Assembly (NCBI RefSeq): GCF_008831285.2
Contig: NC_045140.1
Span: 8,178,505-8,242,504 of the forward strand
Source of the DNA: Nymphaea colorata
Lineage: Eukaryota > Streptophyta > Magnoliopsida > Nymphaeales > Nymphaeaceae
DNA length: 64,000 nt
Reading direction: 5' to 3'
Shown: piece after piece, positions 1-11,290 of the stretch
Layout of the letters: the number at the start of each line of letters is the position of its first letter
Numbering within the stretch: position 1 is the first letter of the stretch
Notes under the pieces: model-generated
Told to the model about the DNA's origin: nothing
What the model saw: the letters and a program-made list of their open reading frames with translations, nothing else
The model's database searches: none
Translations under genes and position numbers: made by a program

Positions 1-1311
1 TTGGAGACCTTTGCTCCTGTTGCGAAGATGAAGACGGTCAGAGTCATTATCTCTTTAGCTGTGATGAAGGAGTGGAAGATGTACCAACTTGATGTCAAGA
101 ACGCATTTCTCAATGGAGACCTTGAAGAGGAAGTATATATGTGTATGCCTCCAGGATATGAGGAACCTGGAAAATGTTGCAAGCTAAGGAAAGCTTTATA
201 TGGGCTCAAGCAATCTCCTCGAGCATGGTTTGAACGACTCAGACTTGTCATGAGACAATGTGGATACCATCAAGGGAATGGAGATCATACACTTTTTGTG
301 AAGAGAAATAAGCAAAAGGTTACTATTCTGTTGGTATATGTTGATGATATGATTGTCACAGGTGATGATGAAGATGAAATAATGAAGTTAAAGAAACTGT
401 TGGCGATCGAGTTTGATCTTAAGGACCTTGGTAAGTTGAAATACTTCCTTGGCATAGAAATTGCTAGGTCTGGGACTAGCCTTGTGCTAAATCAACGGAA
501 GTACACTCTAGATTTGTTAAAGGAGACTGGGAAACTAGGGTGTAGACCAGCTTCTACTCCTCTAGATGCTGGCCATAAGCTAAGTCTGAGAGACGGGGAG
601 CCACTCTGTGAAGAGGCAAAAAGAAGATATCAATGTCTTGTAGGGAAGTTAATTTATCTTACTCTCACTAGACCTGATATTACCTTTGCTGTGAATGTGA
701 TGAGCCAGTTCATGCATGCTCCCACAGATGCCCACTTGAAGGCTGTTGACAGGATCTTGTGCTACTTGAAGAGGAATCCTGGCAAAGGTCTCTTATATGT
801 CAAGCAAGACACTCTTGGGATTGAAGGTTATTCAGATGCAGACTGGGCAGGCTGTATTGACACTAGGAGGTCCACCTCTGGCTATTGTATTTATTTGGGA
901 GGGAATCTCATAGTGTGGAGAAGTAAAAGGCAAGATGTTTGTTCGCGTTCCAGTGCTGAAGCAGAATACAGAGCTGTTGCTATGGGAGTTTCTGAGCTTT
1001 TGTGGCTGAAAGTATTGTTGACTGATATTGGTATAAAAGTTGAAGAACCAATGAAGATGTATTGCGATAACAAGTCTGCAATTAACTTGGCCAACAACCC
1101 TGTGCTTCATGACAGAACAAAGCATGTTGAGATTGACCGACATTTCATTCGAGAGAGAATTGATGCTAAAGAACTTATACTTCCTTACATGAGATCTGAA
1201 GACCAAACGGCTGATGTTCTGACGAAGGCTTTATCTTCGACCTCATTTGAGAGAAATGTATCCAAGTTGGGCATGTTTGATATGTATGCCCAACTTGAAG
1301 GGGAGTGTTGA
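1..1311 (+). CDS. copia retrotransposon pol, C-terminal part (reverse transcriptase-RNase H), 5' end outside window
   Basis: This is the reverse transcriptase and RNase H end of a Ty1/copia polyprotein, which copies element RNA to DNA in the virus-like particle. It is an uninterrupted 436-codon frame from the window edge; the first codon is only where the window starts, not a real start. Visible motifs are QLDVKNAFLNGD (about residues 29-40), LYGLKQSPRAW (67-77), the catalytic YVDD (113-116), SDADWAG (about 277) opening RNase H, and YCDNKSAI plus the TKHVEID block near the C-terminus. The stop (1309-1311) overlaps the polypurine tract and LTR start, as usual for copia. No frameshift or internal stop is visible, so the copy may be young. 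Gag, protease and integrase lie left of the window. Confidence 0.93.
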   Translation: METFAPVAKMKTVRVIISLAVMKEWKMYQLDVKNAFLNGDLEEEVYMCMPPGYEEPGKCCKLRKALYGLKQSPRAWFERLRLVMRQCGYHQGNGDHTLFVKRNKQKVTILLVYVDDMIVTGDDEDEIMKLKKLLAIEFDLKDLGKLKYFLGIEIARSGTSLVLNQRKYTLDLLKETGKLGCRPASTPLDAGHKLSLRDGEPLCEEAKRRYQCLVGKLIYLTLTRPDITFAVNVMSQFMHAPTDAHLKAVDRILCYLKRNPGKGLLYVKQDTLGIEGYSDADWAGCIDTRRSTSGYCIYLGGNLIVWRSKRQDVCSRSSAEAEYRAVAMGVSELLWLKVLLTDIGIKVEEPMKMYCDNKSAINLANNPVLHDRTKHVEIDRHFIRERIDAKELILPYMRSEDQTADVLTKALSSTSFERNVSKLGMFDMYAQLEGEC

Positions 1312-1561
1312 AGTATGTTAGATGGGTCTCGGGACCGGGTCCGGATCCGTATCCGATCCAACTTGTAGCCCTTGTTGGGCATTATTTAAGTTGTGTAACC
1401 CTAATCCTTATTGTGTGAATGAAAGACAAAGGAGAGAGAGAGTCTGGCGACTAGTGGGCACCGGCTCCTCCTCATTCGTGGTTTTTTTCCTCTTGTTGAG
1501 GGTTTTTCCACGTTACATCGTGATCGTTGTTTCTCTTCCTCTTCTTTTTCGTGTTTCTACA
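1306..1561 (+). repeat. 3' LTR of the left-edge copia element
   Basis: The purine tract GAAGGGGAG (1297-1305) is followed directly by TGTTGAAGTATG, a classic copia PPT/LTR junction. The block ends TTTCTACA at 1561, giving a TG...CA LTR of about 256 bp. A TATA-like ATTATTTAAG lies near 1381-1390. The 5' LTR is outside the window, so the right boundary rests only on the CA end; the next bases, GAAGC, would be the target duplication. Confidence 0.7.
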
Positions 1562-2620
1562 GAAGCATTGGATGCTACAAATAAAAAATAGATAGATTCA
1601 GCCTCAGGTGTGTTAATCACAGCTGACACACCTGTGCCTTAGTAGCATCCACGCCTGCACTCATGTCTGGGTGCATTGACATGGGTACGTCAAAAAGATG
1701 TATCCATGTGATCTAGAAATATTTTTGTGTTGGATCATGTGAAAGACCAGACTCTATAAGCCAAGAACACATGCTTGGCATAGTTAAAGATGATATTAGC
1801 AGCTCTTGGGATGAGTTCCATAAGAGGTGGTTGCAATGCTTCTACCAATTGTAAAACAGCAAACTCCAATGGTTGGCATTGAGCTCCTTTTTGCTGGCTT
1901 GTACTGAAGTGGTCATTGCAAGTTTTTCCTTCTACGTAGGGCACATGCATTTGATATGTTAGGGCCCAATGATGAAAGTAATGTAGAACTCTCCTCTTGC
2001 TATGATCTTTACCCTTACCTTGTTCCTGATACTCCATCTAATATGGTTGATAATTCAGCAAAGTACTCTCTTATGGTCATTTCTCTTTGGTGTGAACTAT
2101 TCTTTGTTTTGAGGATAGAACTTTTGGGATATATCTCTAAATGTATATATCCTCTTGAGGTTTTCCATGCTTGCTCGCCTTCTTGAACCAACTTTTAAAT
2201 ATTTGTGTTTATCATTGCTTGAGTGGGTTGCACATATCTGTGAAAGCATCCTGAGATTCTTCATCTCCCCAATGTCCCCATCCATCCCTTTTCTTGCGTT
2301 CTTCTGCAGCACTTTCTCTTTCTTCACCTTCAGTGATCTTTATCTCTCCCTTTTCAACCTTGGTCAACTTGGGTTGGAGTCGAGGATGATGCCTTCTATA
2401 TAGTCCACAGCCCTTCCTCTTTATATGTCCTTCTAAGATGCCAACCCACACAAGTAATTTGTGCTATGGAGCTTGAGTCCAAGTGAAGAATATATTAAGC
2501 CATGGTGATGTTGAGAAAGAAGAATTGAGGGCATTCAATAACTCTTCTACACTTTCATATCTTGAAAAGGGACCTCCAATGATAAGGAGCTAAAGACCAT
2601 GCTCTGATATCATATGAAAG
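1562..2620 (-). other. weak minus-strand LTR-retroelement relic with PBS-like site
   Basis: No intact gene is seen. Read on the minus strand, 2601-2610 gives ATATCAGAGC followed by ATGG, resembling the TATCAGAGC primer-binding site of many plant LTR elements. The plus-strand TGAAAGTCAGG at 2615 could be an LTR edge. Minus-strand open stretches at 1735-2037 and 2097-2451 are lysine/glutamate-rich and carry a GHIKRKGC segment that could be a decayed Gag knuckle. None of this is decisive. Confidence 0.3.
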
Positions 2621-4896
2621 TCAGGCTAATGTTCACTTTACAAGTCACAACCCAAGGCTTGTTCACTTCAGAGCACAATATCAAGCAGTCAAGGCACAAA
2701 GCCTACTCACAAGTGTGCACAGACACAACAGAGTAAAACAGTAAATACTTAATTGACCGATAAAATGTGAAAAAATGCATTATATAAATGAAATCATCTT
2801 TCCATAGAGACAAAAGCTCCAACTAAGCTGGCATTGGAGCCAGTGAATGGTGAGTTCACCCCCTGATGAAAGGCCAATGCTGACAAAGAAAGAAAGAGCA
2901 AACCGTATAAAATAAGCTATTTTAAGGGGTACAAATGTGAAGAGGGAATATCATTTGTGTTTTGCATATGTTGTTTCATTTGTCATTGCCATCAGCTAAA
3001 CAACTTTTGTAATACCTAATTTTAATTTTCCTTTTCTTTGATAGTCTAGAACAAAGAAAGGTTCCCTTGTGACAGTTCAGTATTTATGTATTTTCTTCTT
3101 AGCCGTCTTCTTTAGATTGACATGAAGATACTTCTATCTATTTCCGTTAAGTTTTCGTCGTGTTTAAAAGGGAGTTTATTTGTCTGATTCAAAAAGATCA
3201 GCTTAATGCTGCTTCTTTCAATCCCCAGCAATGTTCGATGTATTCCAGGTTTTATTCTTGTTCCTTAGCAATTGAAAAAGTGGCCGACCATGTCAAGTGA
3301 GGGCAGGTACCAAAGTTTGTCTCACTGAATTTTTATACTTGGTGCTTGGGCCTTCCTTTGTCTTGTCTTCTGTGTATTTATATGCGAGTGCGCAAGATCT
3401 GGAAAATTGTCTTTTTGTCATATTTAAGTTCCTGATTCTTTTCATCTTGGATCTTGTTTTGCAGGTGGAAGTTTGACAGTTCAGTTGTTTGGATCTTCCC
3501 CTGAAAAGCCTATGAAAAAGGAAGAGAATAGCAACCACCTTGAGGACTCGAGTATTATAGACGGAGGTGCAAAGTTCGCTAGCTCAAAAATCATAGTTAA
3601 CTCAAGAAAAAATACTACCAAATTAAAGGAGTAAATGTTACCTCTTGTTGTATAGTCGGCTGAGTTCCTGTAGGTAAAGGGATTTTTTGTGGTACCTAAA
3701 AAAAAATCCAAGTACGGAAATCTTGTCTTTTCCCGTCGACTACAGTGTAAGGTCTATGTGCCCACACGTTTTTACTGAACACGATTAGGGTTTTATTCAT
3801 GCCTTTTTTGTTTTCAAAAATACATGGAGAATCTTCTTGGGTAGAAAGATGTATGTGTATACCTGAATTCATGGTATTATTCCATTTGTATCATTATTGT
3901 GAAGAACAGCCCTGTGGCTTGATTTGCTGTCAAATTGGGATTGTCTTTTCCTAGAGAGGGACTTCCATTTGTATCAAGAGTAAGAGGGAAAGAGGTGCTC
4001 CTTGGACCTTGAGAGCCAGGTTTGACAGTTTCTCCATCCCAACCTTCTCAGCTGGAACCCGAGTCTCCTAAAAAAATTTCAAGTCAAAACTGTTTTCTAT
4101 TATTCTGCCGAAAATTACCCATAAGAACCGTTGTAGCGGATCGGCAAATATGGGGCTAATTAAAGTCATTTCCAAAAAAATAACAAATGCCCTATAGCAC
4201 TGATGATGTGCTGATGCATATCAGCTAATTTCATTGTTCCATACACGTTACCGTTACAAGCAACCTTCATATCAACAAAATAACAAAAGGTATTCTCTTA
4301 AACAATTTTTTAGAACACAAATGTTTGGTAATAATAAAAAGCATTCTTTATATTGTTAAACATACCTACTTTTTGTAGTTAATTAAAAGTTTTATAAAAT
4401 CATTTTATTGTGAGCTGCTAAATGACAAATTGTTGTTTGATGACACGTTAGCAAATTTAGGTTTGCACGGTTAAATATGTCACAATATTGTACTGACAGT
4501 AAAGCAGCTAACACAAACTAATGAACTGTTAATATTTGTTGTTTAACGACTTATTTATAATTTTATATAGTAGAAGCATGCTGAATCTGCAAAATCTATA
4601 TTTTGTCATTGCTGATGAGGACATTTTTTGGTGTAGGACAAGTCTTGTTATGGAAATAATTGTGTATTCTTTGTCCAAAATGCAGACAGTTGGGTTGATG
4701 GCCAAGCCTTTGAAAGGTTTTGTCATATAAAATAGTTTTGTTACTTAAAATTGAAATGCATATTGAATTTGCTGTTCTTTTTATGGTAACATCTTCCATG
4801 ATACGGATGTTTAAGCACGAGAAACTTGGGATTATTTATTAGTAGGAGAAATGCAAAATATCTAAGCAACTTCTTTACATATCTAACTGACTTGTT

Positions 4897-4901
<5 letters not shown>
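2621..4901. other. non-coding interval; one doubtful exon-like stretch
   Basis: AT-rich sequence without a recognisable gene. The only coding-like item is at 3465-3634: an acceptor-like TTTTGCAG is followed by a 55-codon open frame (one base of partial codon first) ending TAA, rich in Ser, Lys and Glu. I recognise no family and no partner exon. I see nothing else in this interval. Confidence 0.35.

Positions 4902-4949
<48 letters not shown>
4902..4949. repeat. (CT)24 microsatellite
   Basis: An uninterrupted TC/CT dinucleotide run of 48 bases. Confidence 0.98.
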
Positions 4950-4952
<3 letters not shown>

Positions 4953-5175
4953 CTTTTTGCAGATTTGCAACTTTTTGTGGGTTCTTATGCTTGTTGGTAA
5001 TCTTCATGTTCATTGTATCGCTGGTCGTGCTTTGGTAGATGGTTTATTATTTATCCCTGCGTTTAAGAAACTATATCAAAAGATTATGGAAATTTGAAAA
5101 TATGTTTCCTTATTATCAAACTAAGAAATAATTTCTTGAAAATTAAGGAATATATTTCTTTATCATCAAACACAT

Positions 5176-5287
5176 AAATATATTTCTAGAAATATATTTC
5201 TCAGTCATCACACATACATCAAAATGAGAATCGGAAAGATTTTTTTCATTCCTTTATTTCAGAAAATATATTTCTAGAAATATATTT
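5176..5287. repeat. two identical 24-bp perfect palindromes
   Basis: The same 24-bp self-complementary sequence, centred on TTTCTAGAAA, occurs at 5176-5199 and 5264-5287. The surrounding AT-rich segment (about 5090-5325) contains repeated ATCAAAC motifs, as in plant MITEs. No terminal repeats or target duplication could be fixed. Confidence 0.75.
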
Positions 5288-5436
5288 CCAATTCCAAAAT
5301 TCCTGACCATCAAACACTACCTGAGGGTATCTTGGCTATTTTAAATCAATGGTGAAGCTAAAAAATTTTGGCAAAGGGGCACTTATTGATCTTTAGCTTA
5401 CTGGATCTGGATTTGGTTCCCCTATTTCTAGCGTGT

Positions 5437-5522
5437 GCAAGCGTAGTGTTTCTCAACTGAACAAATGCAAAGTTTGCTAGTGCTTGCTCCAGCATCTGTT
5501 TAAAGAGCTTGCTAGTGCTTGC
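5437..5522. repeat. left arm of an inverted repeat
   Basis: The reverse complement of this 86-bp block matches 6238-6252 joined to 12725-12812, sharing GCAAGCA(C/T)TAGCAAG, CTCTTTAAACAGATGCT, GCAAGCACTAGCAA and GAGAAACACTACGCTTGC. The right arm is split by the copia element 6253-12719. It may be the ends of an older DNA transposon, but no transposase is seen between the arms. Confidence 0.7.
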
Positions 5523-6237
5523 TGTCCTAGAGCGTTCCAAGCAATCAAATCTGTAAGTTAACATATTTTGCGTTCATGTCAAGGAAGCAGTGGCCGAAAT
5601 CACATCAAAATTGATTATGAAGCAATCTATAGATTTTCCCTGGTGAAGGAGACATTTCAACCAAGTGCACCGCCTCCACAACCATTTCAGATAAGTCAAA
5701 TGGTAACTGAAAGCAAAGAGCATTAAAAGCTTATTATTAACCCAAAAAAAATTATGGATTCCACGTCTCAAGCCACCAACTAAAAATCACAAAGAGAAGG
5801 CTACATTAAGAAGATTTGTCAAGGAAAAGACAACATGGACTAGTAGACTAGCTAGCCAAGCGTACAGGAAATACATCCCACAGTTAAACGTAACAGGTGT
5901 ACATAACATTAATATTTAACAAAAACAACATGACGCTCTGATGGATTCTGCTCCCACCACATCGTCAGTTATGTGTGTCACCTTGAAGAATGTTTAACCT
6001 GCAGTACAAGTTGAACAATTAGTAGAAGTTTCACCCACATTAGAAGTATAATGTGCATTAAAAGGAAAGTTACGAGCATCATCCATGTAGTTAACATCAA
6101 TGTGCACTAAGAGAGCAATATCCACACCTGCTTCTTCAACTTCAATAAAAATACATATTGAAAGATCCTTCGCTTCAAGATCAATGAGCAAAATTAAAGT
6201 AAAAACAAGATGACGCTTCATTTAAAGAACCAGTTCG
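5523..6237. other. non-coding spacer between inverted-repeat arms
   Basis: No coding signal of significance. It is AT-rich single-copy-looking DNA forming the loop of the inverted repeat whose arms are 5437-5522 and 6238-6252/12725-12812. Confidence 0.4.
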
Positions 6238-6252
6238 GCAAGCATTAGCAAG

Positions 6253-6720
6253 TGTAAGATCATTTGGTGGGCCGGCATATGTCTATGAAGAATTTCAGAC
6301 ATTATGGCTGTCTTAACGTAAATATCCGCTTAAGTGATTGCATTTTGAGATATTACGTCATTTTAGATGATATGGGGTAATTTTGAAATGTATAGATACA
6401 AGTATGCAATTACGGACTCTTTGATGGGTTGAATCTATAATTGTCCTCATTATATAATGGTAGTGGTCCTTGGGGTCGTGCGAACAATTGCTTTTGGTTT
6501 CTAGGGTTTTCTCTTCCCCATCTGAGAGAGACCTTACGCGCACCGCACGTACCCTGAAAGATCCTACCGCGATCTACTATCCGTGCATTTCAGATGGATT
6601 CAGGTACGCTTCCGCTTCAATTTAAGGTTTTGTTTATTTCAATGATTTAGCATGAACATGATCCTGTTTTAGGGTATATACGTTTGGTTTTGTATATGCA
6701 TGAGGGGAGAAATCCCAACA
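6253..6720 (+). repeat. 5' LTR of copia element
   Basis: A 468-bp LTR, TGTAAGATCATTTGG...AATCCCAACA, matching 12261-12719 nearly throughout. It holds a short segment around CCTGTTTTAGGG that is missing from the 3' copy. Confidence 0.95.
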
Positions 6721-6722
6721 TT

Positions 6723-6735
6723 TGGTATCAGAGTC
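6723..6735 (+). other. primer-binding site of copia element
   Basis: TGGTATCAGAGTC starts two bases after the 5' LTR. It fits the initiator-Met tRNA 3'-end complement used by most plant copia elements, with the usual TATCAGAG core. Confidence 0.85.
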
Positions 6736-8299
6736 TATGCTCATTGTTGAATCGTTGATTTTTTGGCGTTCTTCCCTCTTCGATTCTTCCCTGTTTTCTG
6801 CTGCAAGAGTTTTCAAAAAAAAAAAAAAAAACTTTGCGTGGGAGACCAACGGAAGCCGTCAGGCTTCCGCTGCAGTGGCCTGAGGCACAAGGAGGCTATG
6901 GATGGCCGGTTTTTCGGCAGGCAATCGTCGCCGGAAGGCAATGGCCGGCTGCCAGCCGTCCTGGCGCGACCCGCCGGCGGCCCGCTGGTGGCTCCCTTGC
7001 TTCCGTCGCAGCCATGAAGGGAAAGAAACATGAGTGGCAGGGGCGGGCGACGAAAGGAAGGTGCGACGGACGTCGAAGGGCTGCCACCGGCGACCTCGAT
7101 GTCGCCGGACGGGCTCATGCGACCCGCTGGCGCCGACCCAATGTCTCAGGACGCCCACTGGTGGTTTTCCCGCTACTGTCGCTGTTGTTTTCAACCTCAC
7201 ACTTCAGAAAAGGGGCAGAATGAAGATGAAGGGGAAACCAGCCAGAATCGACCGGTTTCCAGAGGACGTCGGTCCGCCATCGTGGCGGACGACGTCTGGC
7301 GACGCTGGCGGCACCCGCCGGCGGCCACCCACGGTGTTGGGTGGCCTGCCGGTGGAGCTTCACCGCCCGCTTGCCGTTCGGCAGGCGAACGGTGGAGGCG
7401 AAGCCCGTGACGGTCGGGCGGTCAATTTGGGTCGGACCGGGTCGGGTCTTGACAAACCCGATCCGGATACATCAGGATTTATTATTTTTTTTTTACCGCC
7501 CGCACGCGCGCGTGCATCTGACTTAAAAACAGTTCATTTGGTTTTAAGACCGAACCGTATCCATTTGGTTTAACTTTGGAAAACCGGTTCATTCAGTTTT
7601 GGAACCGATACGGTCTAATTTTGAACGGTTCGTCCAATTTTTGAACCGGTTCAATCCTGTTTAGGGCTATGTGGGTGTTTTTGTTGTGGTTTAAGACCGA
7701 TACGGGCCATTTTAAGGCCGATTCAATGGTTCTTGACCAATTTAAACATAATTATGATACCAGTTCATGAAATTTTGGACCCTTTTGGGCCCATTCATTG
7801 AATCATTTGGTTTTAGATTCAATGTAAGGCAATTTTGTATGTGTCACTTCATTGAATCATTTGGTTTTGGATTTGACGTAAGACAAAATTTTGTATGTAA
7901 TTTGGTTTATGCATTATGTTTTGCATGTTGTTAATTTGTGGGTGTATTTTAGATGAATGTTTGGAATGTGAATTTGAACTTTGGCCATGTCTATTGTTCG
8001 AGATGAGTACGTTTGTACTTTATGTCGCCAAAGTGACCTCTGTTGTACGAATTTGCCTGTTTTGAACATTAAATGATAGTATACGAGGATTGTTGCTTGG
8101 TCAGGTTTAAGTATACAGGGCAATGAATATGTGATCATTTTTCAGGTTTCCATGTGAATAACGAGTCAATCCAAAGATAGGCTCGTTGTTTGACAGGATT
8201 AATTATCTATATTCATTGTTGACCAAGAATACCACTTGCAATTAATATTTCAATCCAAAGATTGGATATTGGCGTTGCATCGGTACCTTGTGATGGGTT
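6736..8299 (+). other. copia leader with GC-rich insert-like segment, no recognisable Gag
   Basis: After the PBS and a short A run (6817-6833), 6835-7450 becomes strongly GC-rich, full of CCGGCGG, GCCGGACGG and CGGTCGGGCGG words, in contrast to the AT-rich remainder of the element. It is open for 100-180 codons in several frames, an effect expected of GC-rich DNA, and I recognise no domain. From about 7530 the composition returns to AT-rich with repeated TTTGGTTTT and GAACCG motifs. The Gag N-terminal domain expected here is not visible. Confidence 0.6.
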
Positions 8300-9112
8300 T
8301 TGGGCCATTGGTTTAAATTCATTTATATTTGTTATTTCATCTTTGTATATGTATTGATTGTGAGCATGCTTTGGTTTGTTCTTTGTACAGTGAGTTCTGC
8401 TTTCATGATATTTGCAAATTTGAGTACTATTATTGAGATGAATGATTCGATTCTTATAAGTAAGAAAAGAAAGACTGTTAAAGAAGTTACCGTTGACCAA
8501 TCATCCGTTAAGAAACAGAAGAAGCATAAGAAATGCCTATTAGGCTGCTTCTTTTGTAAGGGTGAAGGTCATATAAAGAAGGATTGTACTAAGTTTCACG
8601 CATGGCGTGAAAAGAAGGGTACACTTCTCACTTTGGTTTGTTTTGAAGTTAATTTAACTTCAATACCCAGAAACACTTGGTGGGTAGATTCAGGTGCTAC
8701 TACTCACATAAGTGTCTCTATGCAAGGGTGCATAAATTGTCAAATGCCAAATGATGCTGAAAGATTCATCTATATGGGCGATGACAAGAAGACAAAAGTT
8801 GAAGCCATAACAGATTTTCGGTTATTGTTAAAGACTGGTTGTTATTTGAATTTGACAGAAACTTATGTGGTGCCATCTTTTAGACGAAATTTAGTTTCTA
8901 TTTTCTCATTGGACAAATTTGGTTACTATTGTTCATTTGGAGGAAGTAAATTTAAGTTGTTTATGTACTCAAATTTCATTGCCACTGATTCTTTATCTAG
9001 TAGCGATAACCTCTATTTGCTTGATACGGTTGCTTCATATCATGAGACCTTGTATGTTATGTCTAGTGGTACTAAAGGACAATTAGCCAATGAGAATTCT
9101 GCTATGTTATGA
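8300..9112 (+). pseudogene. copia Gag C-terminus and protease
   Basis: The 270-codon frame encodes a CCHC zinc knuckle (C-FFC-KGEGH-IKKD-C, about 8545-8590) that binds element RNA. Then comes the aspartic protease active site WWVDSGATTH (about 8680-8710). The first 40 or so residues are hydrophobic and do not look like Gag, so the true N-terminus is probably lost. The frame ends at TGA 9110-9112, where copia proteins normally have Trp just before the HRRLGH pre-integrase motif; a TGG to TGA change explains it. Confidence 0.85.
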
Positions 9113-10072
9113 CATAGGCGCTTAGGACATATATCTGAAAAGAGAATAAAAAAACTTATGTCAAATGGAATTCTTGAGTCCCTTGATTTTGCAGACTTTA
9201 ATGTTTGCATTGAATGTATAAAGGGAAAACAAATAAACATTAAGAAAACAGGTGCAAGTAGAGCTTCAGACGTCTTAGAACTGATTCATACGGATGTTTG
9301 TGGTTCATTCCCTACGACTTGTTGGAATGGACAACAATATTTTATCACGTTCATAGACGATTATTCTCGTTATGGCTACCTGTATTTGATTCATGAGAAG
9401 TCTCAATCCTTAGACGTTTTCAAGTCATTTAAAGCCGAAGTTGAGAATCAATTAGGCAAAATGATTAAAGCTGTTAGATTTGACCGTGGTGGTGAATACT
9501 ATAGTAGATTTGATGGATCAGGTGAACAACGTCCAGGGCCTTTCGCTAAGTACCTAGAGGAATGTGGTATAGTCCCTTAATACACCATGCCGGGTTCTCC
9601 CAGAATGAACGGTGTAGCTGAGAGGCGAAACATGACTCTTATGGATATGGTAAGGAGTATGATTAATCATTCCACCTTACCAGAGTCCCTCTGGGGAGAG
9701 GCATTAAAGACTGCAACTTATATTCTAAATAGAGTGCCATCAAAAGCAGTACCGAAAACCCTATATGAATTGTGGACAAGCAAAACGCCTAGTATGAGGC
9801 ATTTTCATATTTGGGGATGTCCAGCTGAAGCAAAGCCATATAGGCCAAGCGAAAGAAAACTGGACTCTAAGACGGTTAGTTGTTACTTTGTTGAGTATTC
9901 TGAAAGGTCAAGGGGTTATAAGTTTTATAATCCATTCAGTAAGTCTTTCTTTGAAACGGGAAATGCCTATTTCTTTGAGGATATTGAGTTTGAGGGAGGT
10001 GATCAGGTTAGAAACATTGCCTTTGAAGAGGGACCTGAGTCCACTCATACAGATGTTGTAAGCAATAGTTAG
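9113..10072 (+). pseudogene. copia integrase
   Basis: This continues the same polyprotein. It shows the HRRLGHIS pre-integrase zinc motif with a CxxC (CIEC) downstream, then the integrase core: HTDVCGSF with the first catalytic Asp, FIDDYSRYGY, and FDRGGEY with the second Asp. A stop (TAA, 9578-9580) lies just before the segment with [11 protein letters not shown], which holds the catalytic Glu. The next stop is TAG at 10070-10072. Both fit CAA or CAG codons changed by C to T. Confidence 0.9.
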
Positions 10073-11290
10073 GTATTCATTCCTGCCATTGTTTCATCAA
10101 CATATTCAGAAGAAGGCAATGATGTCGATCTCCCTACTGAAGAACAAACTCAACAACCTCAAGAAAATTAAGTAGAGGTGCCACTGAGGAGATCCACTAG
10201 AGAGAGGAGAAATACAATTTCAAATGATTTTGTCTATCTCCAAAAACATGATGTTGATATGAGCTTAATGAAAGATGATCCTATTAACTTCCAGCAAGCA
10301 ATAAAGAGTTCCAAATCACATAAGTGGATAGATGCCATGAGTGAGGAAATAAAGTCCATGATAGACAATGACGTATGGGACGTTGTTCCCTTGCTTGAAG
10401 GTGTGAAACCCATTGGTTATAAATGGATATTTAAAACCAAGAGGGATTCATTAGGAAACATCGAAAGGTATAAGACACGTTTTGTTGCAAAGGGCTTTAC
10501 TCAAAAGGAAGACATTGATTATACAGAGACTTTCTCTCCAGTTTCGTCGAAAGACTCTTTCAGGACCATAATGACACTTGTGGCTCATTTTGACTTAGAG
10601 CTGCATCAGATGGATGTAAAAACAATGTTTCTAAATGGAGACATTGATGAAACGATATATATGGTGCAACCAGAAAACTTTGTTTCAGGAAATGCAAAGA
10701 AAATGGTCTGCAAACTTAAGAAATCCATCTATGGGCTAAAGCAAACTTCTCGTCAGTGGTATTATAAATTTCATCAAGCTATAGTTTCATTTGGCTTTGA
10801 GACCAATATGGTTAATGAATGTGTATACCATAAGTTCAGTGGGGGTAAATTTATCTTTCTGGTTTTATATGTCGATGATATATTGCTGGCAAGTAATGAT
10901 GTGAGCACATTACATGAAACTAAGAAATTTTTGTCATCAAAGTTTGACATGAAGGATCTTGGTTGTGCATCTTTTGTATTGGGAATCCAAATATTTCGAG
11001 ACCGTTCTTGAAGTATTCTTGGATTACCACAAAAGACCTACATTGATAAGGTGCTTCAGCGATATGGCATGAAGGATTGTAAACGAGAAGATACTCCAGT
11101 TGCTAAAGGAGACAAGTTTAGTCTCAAACAGTGCCCTAAAAGTGAAATCGAATCTAAGAAAATGGAAAGGATTCCCTATTCGTCTGTTGTGGGAAGCCTT
11201 ATGTATGCTCATGTTTGTACTCGTCCAGATATTGCATTTATTGTGGGAATGTTAGGCAGATACTTAAGTAATCCAGGTATGGATCATTGA
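10073..11290 (+). pseudogene. copia reverse transcriptase
   Basis: A TAA at 10169-10171 precedes an 833-bp open stretch with WIDAMSEEI, YKWIFKTKRD, the catalytic HQMDVKTMFLNGD, YGLKQTSRQW and the active-site YVDDIL (about 10868-10885). The frame breaks at TGA 11009-11011 (consistent with CGA) and, after the connection region, at TGA 11288-11290 (consistent with TGG). The palm motifs remain readable, so decay is moderate. Confidence 0.92.

Noticed and set aside
6834-7573. Five overlapping frames of 100-180 codons on both strands
   Set aside because: GC-rich DNA gives long open frames in all phases; none has a domain. The segment is reported as a composition anomaly, not as genes.
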